Assembly: GCF_003862485.1 (NCBI RefSeq)
Contig: NZ_RRCM01000005.1
Span: forward strand, 1-47,817
Direction of reading: 5' to 3'
DNA: 47,817 bases
From: Lachnoanaerobaculum orale
Lineage (GTDB): Bacteria; Bacillota; Clostridia; Lachnospirales; Lachnospiraceae
The notes beneath the pieces are model-generated. The model was not told the origin of the DNA. It saw nothing but the letters and a program-made list of their open reading frames with translations, and searched no databases. This document shows, piece by piece, positions 29,285-36,405 of this stretch. Every line of letters starts with the position of its first letter. Position 1 is the first letter of the stretch. Position numbers and translations under genes: made by a program.

Positions 29285-29607
29285 TATTCTTCCTCCTCAT
29301 TTACTGTCTTATCTGCCTTGTTAAGATGTTTTACAATAAAGTTTCTATAACTTTTATCTTCCTTTTTAACCTCTTTAAAATAGCCGAAAACATGGATAAA
29401 ATCGCCTTTTTCAAAGTCCTTTGTAAGCTCGGCTTTTTCACCGTAAACATTGCAATTTATATACTCCTTCTTTTTCTCTCCTACCTTTCCCATCTTTCTA
29501 AAGAGGGTAAAATTAGCAGCTTTAACTTCCCCGTCCTTACCATTGATAACTTTTATCTCCACCTCATTAATCAGATTTCCGTTGATGTTAAACATTTCTT
29601 TTTGCAT
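29284..29607 (-). CDS. ssb: Small single-stranded DNA-binding protein
   Basis: A 107-aa OB-fold protein: FNINGNLINEVEIKVINGKD, then ANFTLFRK, YINCNVYGE and KGDFIHVFGYFKE match the SSB strand pattern. It ends in an acidic tail (VNEEEE), as in SSBs that bind partner proteins. ATG 29607 is chosen because CGGAGA lies just upstream; an in-frame start at 29649 has none. It sits within the transfer operon between the 53-aa gene and Maff2, and probably protects single-stranded transfer intermediates. Confidence 0.85.
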   Translation of the reverse strand: MQKEMFNINGNLINEVEIKVINGKDGEVKAANFTLFRKMGKVGEKKKEYINCNVYGEKAELTKDFEKGDFIHVFGYFKEVKKEDKSYRNFIVKHLNKADKTVNEEEE

Positions 29608-29633
29608 ATAATTTCTCCGTTTCCTATTTGATT

Positions 29634-29656
29634 TAATAAAAAAGACCATAGTCTTT
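29634..29656 (-). terminator. Terminator-like hairpin in front of ssb
   Basis: On the - strand AAAGAC-TATG-GTCTTT is followed by TTTATT. It precedes the ssb ribosome binding site by about ten bases, so it could attenuate transcription from virD4 into ssb and the channel genes. Confidence 0.5.
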
Positions 29657-29690
29657 TCAAGTTACCATAGACTTATTTATATTTTTTATG

Positions 29691-29721
29691 CTGACTTCTG
29701 CTCATTTTGAACTAAAGTCGG
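29691..29721. repeat. Conserved-loop hairpin, copy 2
   Basis: CTGACTT pairs with AAGTCGG (one G-T pair) around the same CTCATTTTGAA loop core as copies 1 and 3. The inner stem has mismatches, but the outer stem is extended by paired bases absent from copy 1. It lies between the 53-aa gene and ssb. Confidence 0.7.
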
Positions 29722-29791
29722 AGGGCTTCTTACCTTTGCTTTCACTTAACCATTTCTCCTTTTTTTCAACAAAAAAAGACTAAGATTTGAT

Positions 29792-29953
29792 TTATCTTAA
29801 TCCTTTACTTTGGCTGCTATATGCTTTATGAAATTCATTCTTAGCTTTTAGATGTTTGAGCTTTTGATTTAATATGCTTATTCTTATTTTTATCTGCCCT
29901 AACCTCTTCCCTGCTTTTTTAATTCTCATTTCTATCTTTTCCCATTCATCCAT
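29792..29953 (-). CDS. Small basic coiled-coil protein, 53 aa
   Basis: A short frame with ATG, TAA and AAGGA about ten bases upstream. The product opens MDEWEKIEMRIKKAG and is almost entirely charged helix with heptad spacing (ISILNQKLKHLKAK). It fills the gap between virD4 and ssb, flanked by conserved-loop hairpins on both sides. Family unknown. Confidence 0.5.
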   Translation of the reverse strand: MDEWEKIEMRIKKAGKRLGQIKIRISILNQKLKHLKAKNEFHKAYSSQSKGLR

Positions 29954-29985
29954 TTCTTAATATTCCTTCCAAAATCTATCCGTTA

Positions 29986-30016
29986 ATAACTTTTGCTCAT
30001 TTTGAACTAAAGTTAT
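29986..30016. repeat. Conserved-loop hairpin, copy 3
   Basis: ATAACTTT pairs perfectly with AAAGTTAT around the same CTCATTTTGAA loop. It lies eight bases after the virD4 stop. The outer stem bases differ from copies 1 and 2 yet remain paired. Confidence 0.75.
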
Positions 30017-30023
30017 CACGAGC

Positions 30024-31823
30024 TTACCTATCAACCTCCACTACTTTTACCCGCATTTCTTCTTTTAAGTTGACCTTATCTCTTCTTTTTAAATATTTTT
30101 CTATATCAAAGGTATTTTTCTTGTTGTAGTCTGAAAGCAGCTTATAATTTTTATGCTTTGTAATATCGAATTTATCTGAATAAAAAGGTCTTGCTCCTCT
30201 TATCTCCAGTATGCACTTTCCACCATCCATCACTTTAAGTTCATCCCTGCTCATCAGTTCCTTTCCAAGCTTTTGATAGTTCAGTCCGAAAGATTTTTGA
30301 TTTGACCTTGTTTCCGATGTGTTATACAGGTCTATGGTTTCTTTTCCTAAGTTTTCAGAAAGTTCTTTTATGGTTGTCCCTTCTTTTCCTCCCAAAAACA
30401 ATTCGCTATCACAATTACCTGAAATCGTATCGGCATTATCTTTATATATAGCTTTAAGTTGTGATTTTGCTTGAAGGATTATGCTTGCAGATATTTCTCT
30501 TGAACGAATGGTTGCAATTAACTTTTCAAACTTTGGAATCTGACCGATGTTACTGAACTCATCCAATAAACACCTTACATGAACGGGAAGTCTGCCGTCA
30601 TAGACATCATCCGCCTTATCACAAAGTAGATTAAATAGCTGAGTATACATCATTGCCACTACAAAGTTAAATGTGTCATCGGTATCGGATATGATAATAA
30701 ATAAGGCTGTTTTTTTATCTCCAATGGTATCAAGCCCCATCTCATCATACTCCATAAGGTTTTTAAGCTCCTCAATATCAAATGGAGCAAGCCTCGCACC
30801 ACAGCTTATAAGAATCGATTTGGCAGTTTTTCCGGCTGCAAGCTTGTATTTACGGTATTGCTTTACCGCAAAGTGATTCGGCTTTTCTTTTTCTAGTGCA
30901 TCAAAGATATAGTCAACTGCATTTTTAAAGTTTTCATCTTCTTCTCTTACCTCACTGGCATCAATAAAAGCAAGCAGTGTTTCAAAGTTTTGCTCTTCCT
31001 CCGGTGCTTCATAGTAAAGATATCCAATCAGTGCGGTGTAATAAAGTCGTTCGGCTTTACACCAAAAATCTTCAGTAGATTTTTCTCCTTCTCCCTTTGT
31101 GTTTACCATAATCGTCTGTACCAGTTTTAGAATATCTTTTTCACTTCTCAGATAGGCAAATGGATTGTAGTGCATGGATTTTTTGAAGTTTATAGTATTT
31201 AGCACTTTAATATCGTATCCGTTTTGCTCAAGCATCTTTCCACACTCTATAAGAACGGTACCCTTAGGATCTGTTACAACATAGGATGAGTGCATTTGCA
31301 TAAGATTTGGCTTTAAGAAAAATCTGGTCTTTCCACTTCCTGATCCTCCCACTACAAGTATATTTTTATTTCTTGCATATTTAGGGTTTTTAGGTCTACC
31401 ATTCATGGTAAGTCTTTCTGTATCAGTTAAAAGAATGTTATTTTCAAACTTTTCATCTACATACGGTTCTATATCTTTTGAGTTTCCCCATCTTGCTGAT
31501 CCATACTCTTTACCTTGCCTAAACTTTTTGGCATTTTTTCCTTTGGTATAGACAATTACTTTGATTAGGGCTGCTACTATTATTCCCACCATTATATCTA
31601 TTAAGTGAATACTTGGAATAAAACTTATTTTGCCAATTTCTAAAATCGCCTTGAAAATCTTATCTAAAATATCTCCGCCTATATAACTTCTAACATGTGC
31701 TGATAGGATGTTTCCCGGATAAAATAAAAAGAGATAAGGTAAGTTTTGAATTACAAACTTTTTCTTATCTCTTATATGAAATATATTTTTTATATCTTTT
31801 AGTATCCCTTTTACAATCTTCGT
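30024..31823 (-). CDS. virD4: VirD4/TraG-type coupling protein
   Basis: A coupling ATPase that links the relaxosome to the channel. Walker A VVGGSGSGKTRF is near residue 162 and Walker B CLLDEFSNIGQIP near 421. The first canonical in-frame start (ATG 31592) would give 522 aa and remove the N-terminal membrane region. The open frame continues 77 codons upstream without a stop and encodes family-typical sequence (NLPYLFLFYPGNIL, then FIPSIHLIDIMVGIIVAA). It reaches an ACG codon at 31823, seven bases after AGGAGG. ACG gives 599 aa, the usual family length. ATG mutated or mis-sequenced as ACG, or a true near-cognate start, are the options. Confidence 0.88.
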   Translation of the reverse strand, partial: TKIVKGILKDIKNIFHIRDKKKFVIQNLPYLFLFYPGNILSAHVRSYIGGDILDKIFKAILEIGKISFIPSIHLIDIMVGIIVAALIKVIVYTKGKNAKKFRQGKEYGSARWGNSKDIEPYVDEKFENNILLTDTERLTMNGRPKNPKYARNKNILVVGGSGSGKTRFFLKPNLMQMHSSYVVTDPKGTVLIECGKMLEQNGYDIKVLNTINFKKSMHYNPFAYLRSEKDILKLVQTIMVNTKGEGEKSTEDFWCKAERLYYTALIGYLYYEAPEEEQNFETLLAFIDASEVREEDENFKNAVDYIFDALEKEKPNHFAVKQYRKYKLAAGKTAKSILISCGARLAPFDIEELKNLMEYDEMGLDTIGDKKTALFIIISDTDDTFNFVVAMMYTQLFNLLCDKADDVYDGRLPVHVRCLLDEFSNIGQIPKFEKLIATIRSREISASIILQAKSQLKAIYKDNADTISGNCDSELFLGGKEGTTIKELSENLGKETIDLYNTSETRSNQKSFGLNYQKLGKELMSRDELKVMDGGKCILEIRGARPFYSDKFDITKHKNYKLLSDYNKKNTFDIEKYLKRRDKVNLKEEMRVKVVEVDR

Positions 31824-31843
31824 ATTGATTCCTCCTTCCTGAC

Positions 31844-32074
31844 TTACTCATCTTTATACCTAATTACAGGAACTTGCTTTGTTTTTTCACCTATCTTTTT
31901 CTTTTCTAATTCAAAAATCATATTCCCTGTTCTTTCAAAATATCCCATATCTTTATGATAGCTCATACCGCATTTACAATGTAACAGTCCTACAAACTGT
32001 TGCTTCATCTTACGATTACATCTTGGACATAAATTTTTCTTCACTGTAGGCAGCTTTCCTTTCTTTATCATCAT
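31844..32074 (-). CDS. Small zinc-ribbon protein, 76 aa
   Basis: CPRC near residue 17 and CKCG near residue 33 make a CxxC...CxC metal-binding ribbon, followed by YHKDMGYFERTGNMIF. Otherwise the protein is basic and unrecognised. No Shine-Dalgarno is seen; instead TATAAT at 32096-32091 lies only 17 bases before the ATG, suggesting a very short leader. Its stop is directly followed by the virD4 ribosome binding site. Confidence 0.6.
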   Translation of the reverse strand: MMIKKGKLPTVKKNLCPRCNRKMKQQFVGLLHCKCGMSYHKDMGYFERTGNMIFELEKKKIGEKTKQVPVIRYKDE

Positions 32075-32297
32075 TTCAATATTATATCACTTTTTACTTA
32101 ATTCCACCGAATATTCCATCCTTTTGTTTTCATTATTGCAAATAATCCTAGTTTTCATGTATCTTCTACCAATTCTATGATTTTATTTCTTACAATACTC
32201 GACTTTTTACTATGTTAGCCCAATGGGAAGAAGATAAACTGAAAAACTTTGTTGGACTTTCTTTTATATATTCCTCTTTTAACTAAAAGACATATTT

Positions 32298-32783
32298 CTA
32301 TAAGCTTTGCTCCTTAAGTTTTTCTTTAACCTTATCTTTTTTCGGTACGTTTTTCACCTTTTCTTTAAATTGATTTAGTTTACCCATTACCGATTCTCTT
32401 TTCTTATTCTTTCCGGCAAATTTTTCTACTGCTTCCTTAAACGCCTGTTCCATGACCTTTTCATCCTTTGCCTGAAAGAAGATAATGTTATTTCCTGTAG
32501 TAAGATCTTTTTTTATGCTGAATTTTACTCCGTTTTTATTCAGCTCTCTTTTTAAGCCCTTAAAGTCAAGGTCATTTAGTTCTAATGTTTCAACTTTCCC
32601 TTTCTTCACTAAATCTTTTACGGTTGTCGGTTTCTTTTCTTCTATAAATTCCTTTAGACTTTTCCCTTTTTTGGCTGCCATATTCAGCACCCTTTTCATA
32701 AGGTCTATTACCATTTTAGCTGTCCTTATATTTCCTCTTTCTACCACGGCAATAACCTGTCTGCTTACTTCTTCATTGATCAA
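32298..32783 (-). CDS. PcfB-like (DUF3801) conjugation protein
   Basis: A protein of about 161 aa. PcfB is a coupling-protein partner in Gram-positive conjugation. The segments TVKDLVKKG, then LNDLDFKGLKRELNKNGVKF and KKDLTTGNNIIFFQAKD (about 85-105) match the DUF3801 core, followed by a basic tail. TTG 32783 has AGAGAGG seven bases upstream and leads into the family-like NEEV opening. ATG 32804 is the alternative, without a ribosome binding site. It lies in the virD4 neighbourhood as expected. Confidence 0.8.
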   Translation of the reverse strand: MINEEVSRQVIAVVERGNIRTAKMVIDLMKRVLNMAAKKGKSLKEFIEEKKPTTVKDLVKKGKVETLELNDLDFKGLKRELNKNGVKFSIKKDLTTGNNIIFFQAKDEKVMEQAFKEAVEKFAGKNKKRESVMGKLNQFKEKVKNVPKKDKVKEKLKEQSL

Positions 32784-32909
32784 TATTTCACCTCTCTTAT
32801 CCATTTATAAAAAACATGCTTACATTCCTATTTCTTTCTTCCTCTTTCACCTTGACAATTCTTTTTAACCAATTTCATATCTTTTCATTTGCCAGTATTA
32901 ATATAAAAA

Positions 32910-32955
32910 AGGAGCAGTTTCATTTCTACGCCAAGTTCTGAATCTGCTTCCTATC
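32910..32955 (-). terminator. Intrinsic terminator after the replication/partition genes
   Basis: On the - strand GGAAGCAG pairs with CTGCTCC (one bulge), followed by TTTTTT. It lies after the 43-aa gene and separates the ParA-ParB-Rep unit from the transfer operon. Confidence 0.7.
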
Positions 32956-32971
32956 ACTATCATATTAATAT

Positions 32972-33103
32972 TTATTTTCTAAAATATTGTTTTAACAAAT
33001 ATTCCTTATCTGCTTCCATATTATATTCTATATCAATATCCAAAATATAAAGCACTAACGTAATTGCATCTGCCAATGATTCATTTGAAATAATTTCTTT
33101 CAT
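32972..33103 (-). CDS. Small acidic hypothetical protein, 43 aa
   Basis: ATG 33103 follows GAGGGG at seven bases, better than the longer in-frame start at 33163, which would overlap the end of the Rep gene. The short acidic helical product opens MKEIISNESLADAITLVLYI. It lies directly after the replication initiator on the same transcript. Function unknown. Confidence 0.55.
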   Translation of the reverse strand: MKEIISNESLADAITLVLYILDIDIEYNMEADKEYLLKQYFRK

Positions 33104-33119
33104 GCTTTTGCCCCTCAGC

Positions 33120-34163
33120 TTACATATCAAAACTGACCTTCTCTTCATTCCTTTTCTTTTCAATCATCTTAAACCATTTATCACTGTGCATATCATGATA
33201 AACAAGCTGAGTATAAAAGTTGTTCATTGTTGTAGGTGCATTAAAGAGTGTGGCAATCATATATTTCTTTATGTTATGGATTTCTCCAAGATTCTCTGAA
33301 AGCTTCCACATTGCATATTCAAGATGGCTTGCGTTCAAAGACATAAAACGTTTTTTTATAATGAACTGTGAATACTCTGTTCCTCCAATAACCAATTTAT
33401 CACGCTTTCCTACTACCATTTCAACGATTATCTGGAACATTTCCTCATAGCGATTATTATATTCTGCATGATATCTGGATGCATATTCATCATAATCAAT
33501 ATTGACCTTAATTTGTTCTATGAGCTTTTCAACCTCACCTTCATCACTATCATATTGCGACTTATCCACTCTAATTTGTTCCCTTATGTTATTGCCGATA
33601 CCTTGGATCAGATTATGATTAGTCTTATTAAACTCATTTGTCTTTAAATTAGTATTATTAGATACGGATTTTTCCACTTCTAAAGTTTGGTTTTTCATGT
33701 CTCTTGAAATTGATTTTTTCTCTTTCAAGAGTTTGGATTTTTCCTTCTCAGAAAAAAAAATTTCACAAACACCTGCTTTTTTTAATGGGGATATTTCCAA
33801 TTTCTTAGTTACAAAGTTCTTCACATAAATAATGTCCGGTTTTCCCTGTCCTCTTCTTTTTTTCTCAATAAGTCCAAAATCAATGAGGTTTTTCAGTGTA
33901 GATCTTGCTTTATCAGGGCTGCAATTACACAGAAGCTTCTGAACTGATTCCAATGACCTTATAACATATGTTCTTCCGTATTCATCAACCCATCCATTCT
34001 TCTTTGAGAGAGCAACCTGTTCATGTAAAAAACCATACAAAATACATTCTGCCAAACCTAATTCTTCGTAATCAGAGTCTTCAAAAAACACCTTGGGTAT
34101 CTTCAAAAATCGAAACTGTTCACTTTCCGCACCCGAGTAATAATCGTATTCAAACTTAGCCAT
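33120..34163 (-). CDS. RepA_N-type replication initiator
   Basis: A 347-aa protein. The N-terminal winged-helix region has the RepA_N signature: FLKIPKVFFED, then LAECILYGFLHEQVALS and WVDEYGRTYVIRSLESVQKLL, continuing with RSTLKNLIDFGLIEKKR (to about residue 105). The middle is a variable linker. A C-terminal domain lies at about 215-340. Such proteins start replication of plasmids and of excised ICE circles. ATG 34163 is preceded by GGAGG; a TTG six bases earlier is less likely. The start overlaps the end of parB, so Par and Rep are co-translated. Confidence 0.85.
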   Translation of the reverse strand: MAKFEYDYYSGAESEQFRFLKIPKVFFEDSDYEELGLAECILYGFLHEQVALSKKNGWVDEYGRTYVIRSLESVQKLLCNCSPDKARSTLKNLIDFGLIEKKRRGQGKPDIIYVKNFVTKKLEISPLKKAGVCEIFFSEKEKSKLLKEKKSISRDMKNQTLEVEKSVSNNTNLKTNEFNKTNHNLIQGIGNNIREQIRVDKSQYDSDEGEVEKLIEQIKVNIDYDEYASRYHAEYNNRYEEMFQIIVEMVVGKRDKLVIGGTEYSQFIIKKRFMSLNASHLEYAMWKLSENLGEIHNIKKYMIATLFNAPTTMNNFYTQLVYHDMHSDKWFKMIEKKRNEEKVSFDM

Positions 34164-34165
34164 AA

Positions 34166-35080
34166 TCAAATACCTCCATGCTTCTTACGATAGTCTTCAA
34201 GAAGTCTTACAATGAGACTCTCTATTTCAGCATCACTCACTTCAGCAGGAAAATATTGCATAATGACCTCATGCTTAATTACCACATTTCTTTCCTTAAT
34301 ACTTGCTACTGAAAGCAGAGCATGAAGTGCTTCCTTAGTACATGACTTTTCTTGCGACAGTTTTTTTATTTGATGAGCTTGGGCTAAAGATGGAACCACA
34401 TTATCTACTTTTATAACTTCTAAAAGTAAACATTGCTCGTTTGGGCTTATGTATGAAATTTCTACAGCGGGATTGAATTTTAATTTTTTATTGTCTACCA
34501 TCTCCAATAGCTCGGGAAGCAACTCTGTAAGACGGATATATCTACGTACTTGGTTCTTGCTATCACCTACTGTTTCTCCAACCTTATTTGCTGTCTCCGA
34601 CTTCCACCCAACTTGGGTGGAAGCTGCTAAGTCTTCTTTCTTACCCTGATGAGACAATGCATCAAGCTTCATCTTGTATGCATACGCCTTTTCACTTGGA
34701 AGAATCTCTTCTCTTTGGAGATTAGCATCCACCATAGCAATTACAGCTTCATCGTCTGTCAAATCTCTGATAATAACCGGAACCGTCTCAAGCCCAACTA
34801 TTTCAGCAGCATGTTTACGCCTATGACCCGATATCACTTCATACCCACCCTTTAGTCTGTTACGAACCATAATCGGTACAAGGATACCATTTTCACGAAT
34901 ACTATCAACTGTCTGTAGCATCTTGTCATCATCCAGTACCTTAAATGGATGATTCTGAAATGGAAATAGATCTCTTATAGAGACTTCCAGTACCTGTCCT
35001 GTCTGTTCCTGGTTGATTCCAAATAATGAGTCAAGATTTTTAAGCTGAACCCGTTCAGGAAGAGTTTTCTTAACAGCCAT
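34166..35080 (-). CDS. parB: ParB-family partition protein
   Basis: A 304-aa protein. The ParB/Spo0J N-domain has IRDLFPFQNHPFKVL, then ENGILVPIMVRN and the arginine patch SGHRRKHAAEIVG (about 85-97). A helix-turn-helix region follows (about 125-185) and then a C-terminal dimerization part. It would bind a parS-like site and stabilise the excised circular element with ParA. The start overlaps the parA stop by a few bases. Confidence 0.92.
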   Translation of the reverse strand: MAVKKTLPERVQLKNLDSLFGINQEQTGQVLEVSIRDLFPFQNHPFKVLDDDKMLQTVDSIRENGILVPIMVRNRLKGGYEVISGHRRKHAAEIVGLETVPVIIRDLTDDEAVIAMVDANLQREEILPSEKAYAYKMKLDALSHQGKKEDLAASTQVGWKSETANKVGETVGDSKNQVRRYIRLTELLPELLEMVDNKKLKFNPAVEISYISPNEQCLLLEVIKVDNVVPSLAQAHQIKKLSQEKSCTKEALHALLSVASIKERNVVIKHEVIMQYFPAEVSDAEIESLIVRLLEDYRKKHGGI

Positions 35081-35855
35081 GTTCCATTACCTCCCTTGTT
35101 AATTCTTCAAATGACTTTGCAACCTTGCCTTTGCCATCATACTTATAGATACTTACTCCAAAAGCAGTACATTCCTTTGCCCTCACCGACTCAGGAATCA
35201 TAACATCAAAGATTTTTATCTGACCCCCATATGCTTCCCGAAGTTTGCCTATTATATCCTTCTCATGATTGGTACGAGTATTAACCTTATTTATGACAAT
35301 TCCTTCGACTTCCAGCTTACGATTAAGTTTTCTCTTCGTTGAACCTATTGATGCAAGAAGCTGTTGTAACCCAGTCATCGAAAGATACGAAGCCTCTACA
35401 GGAATGATTACTGAATCAGATGCAGTCAACACATTGATTGTCACCAAGTTAAGGCTAGGTGAACAATCAATTAAAATATAATCATATTTATCCCTTACAT
35501 TTGATACAAAGGCGTCAAGCAGATACTCTCTACTTAACGCATTCATAATCATATAGTCCATTCCTGCAAGTTTGATATTACATGGCATAATATCCACTCC
35601 CTCTTCATTATGCATAATATATTCTGACAGTTCAATCTGTCTCTCCGTTATCTCACGCTCTATGAATGATGCAAGAGTGTTCTCTAATTCATCTGCATTA
35701 TCAATTCCAAGGCTAGATGTAAGATTACCCTGTGGATCTGCGTCTATAACCATTACCTTCTTTCCATTCATTGCAAGGCCTACACTTAGGTTGCTTGATA
35801 CAGCGGTCTTGCCCACTCCGCCTTTCTGATTCGCTATTGCGATTACTTTTGACAT
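35070..35855 (-). CDS. parA: ParA-family partition ATPase
   Basis: A 261-aa Walker-type ParA/Soj ATPase: IANQKGGVGKTAVSSNLSVG (deviant Walker A, about 7-26), VIDADPQGNLTSSLG (A' motif, about 37-51) and YILIDCSPSLNLVT (Walker B, about 119-132). GGAGGG precedes the ATG. It heads the parA-parB-rep unit next to the element's right end. Confidence 0.94.
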   Translation of the reverse strand: MSKVIAIANQKGGVGKTAVSSNLSVGLAMNGKKVMVIDADPQGNLTSSLGIDNADELENTLASFIEREITERQIELSEYIMHNEEGVDIMPCNIKLAGMDYMIMNALSREYLLDAFVSNVRDKYDYILIDCSPSLNLVTINVLTASDSVIIPVEASYLSMTGLQQLLASIGSTKRKLNRKLEVEGIVINKVNTRTNHEKDIIGKLREAYGGQIKIFDVMIPESVRAKECTAFGVSIYKYDGKGKVAKSFEELTREVMEHGC

Positions 35856-35873
35856 AACCGTATCCCTCCATTA

Positions 35874-36071
35874 CTATTCTACAGTCTTTGACTCTCTGGC
35901 AACTATCTTAGTTTTTTTATCAACATCTGTGAAAACTCGAAAAATCCTATTAGTTCCTTTATTTTTCAATGGCCGTGACTTGCTTATAATCTGATAAATT
36001 TTATCTTTCTTCATATGTTCAAGGTAATCCTTAAGTTCATACGTAGCCCCCGAAATTCTTATTTTCAACAT
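35874..36071 (-). CDS. DUF3970-like small protein, 65 aa
   Basis: The start is placed at ATG 36071, nine bases after AGGAGG. An upstream in-frame ATG (36215) would lie in the terminator region and lacks a ribosome binding site. The opening MLKIRISGATYELKDYLEHM, then NKGTNRIFRVF, resembles DUF3970 proteins of Gram-positive mobile elements. It precedes parA by 18 bases and is probably the second cistron of the right-end operon. Confidence 0.7.
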   Translation of the reverse strand: MLKIRISGATYELKDYLEHMKKDKIYQIISKSRPLKNKGTNRIFRVFTDVDKKTKIVARESKTVE

Positions 36072-36172
36072 ATTTTCATTCCTCCTATAATTGGACATAA
36101 TTTCTGTTTCATTTTGGGAACGGTTATTCTTTGCATCGCATCCACCGCACCTATCGCTGTACAAATTCCCAT
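36065..36172 (-). CDS. Possible 35-aa leader peptide or small protein
   Basis: A short frame with AGGAGG at an ideal distance from its ATG. Its TGA overlaps the DUF3970-like ATG (ATGTTGA), the typical arrangement for coupled translation. It opens MGICTAIGAVDAMQ. No family recognised; real translation is uncertain. Confidence 0.4.
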   Translation of the reverse strand: MGICTAIGAVDAMQRITVPKMKQKLCPIIGGMKIC

Positions 36173-36213
36173 GTTTTTTCCTCCTAAAGTTTTTTACTAA
36201 ATTTATTCTAACC

Positions 36214-36252
36214 ATAACAAAAAAGACACTCTCAAAAGATTTCTCTTTTAGA
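36214..36252 (-). terminator. Strong terminator insulating the element from lysS
   Basis: On the - strand a long stem (GACACTTTCTAAAAGA with TCTTTTGAGAGTGTC, one mismatch) around GAAA is followed by TTTTTT. Transcripts arriving from lysS would stop here before the parA operon. Confidence 0.85.
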
Positions 36253-36254
36253 AA

Positions 36255-36405
36255 GTGTCCTTAATTTTGCAAATATTAATTGACTCACCAAGATTTAAAT
36301 GCATTATCATGTATTATCCTGCATTTACTATTGGAACTTTTATGGTACTTTTGTGGTACACAAGCTCTCCTTACCACTCAAAACCCTTGGTTTTTCCGGG
36401 GTTTA
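36255..36405. other. Element-chromosome junction, putative attachment region
   Basis: This lies between the terminator and the lysS stop. It contains ATGGTAC and GTGGTAC four bases apart (about 36342-36359), a further ACCAC, and AAACCC/GGGTTT pairing with lysS-proximal CCGGGG (36376-36401), which also looks like a weak lysS terminator. Short TGGTAC-type repeats near a gene 3' end are common at tyrosine-recombinase attachment sites. The exact att core cannot be set because the other end is outside the window. Confidence 0.4.

Noticed and set aside
36340-36405. Partial tRNA gene as integration target
   Set aside because: No T-arm or acceptor pairing; the hairpin there fits a terminator or att core beside lysS.
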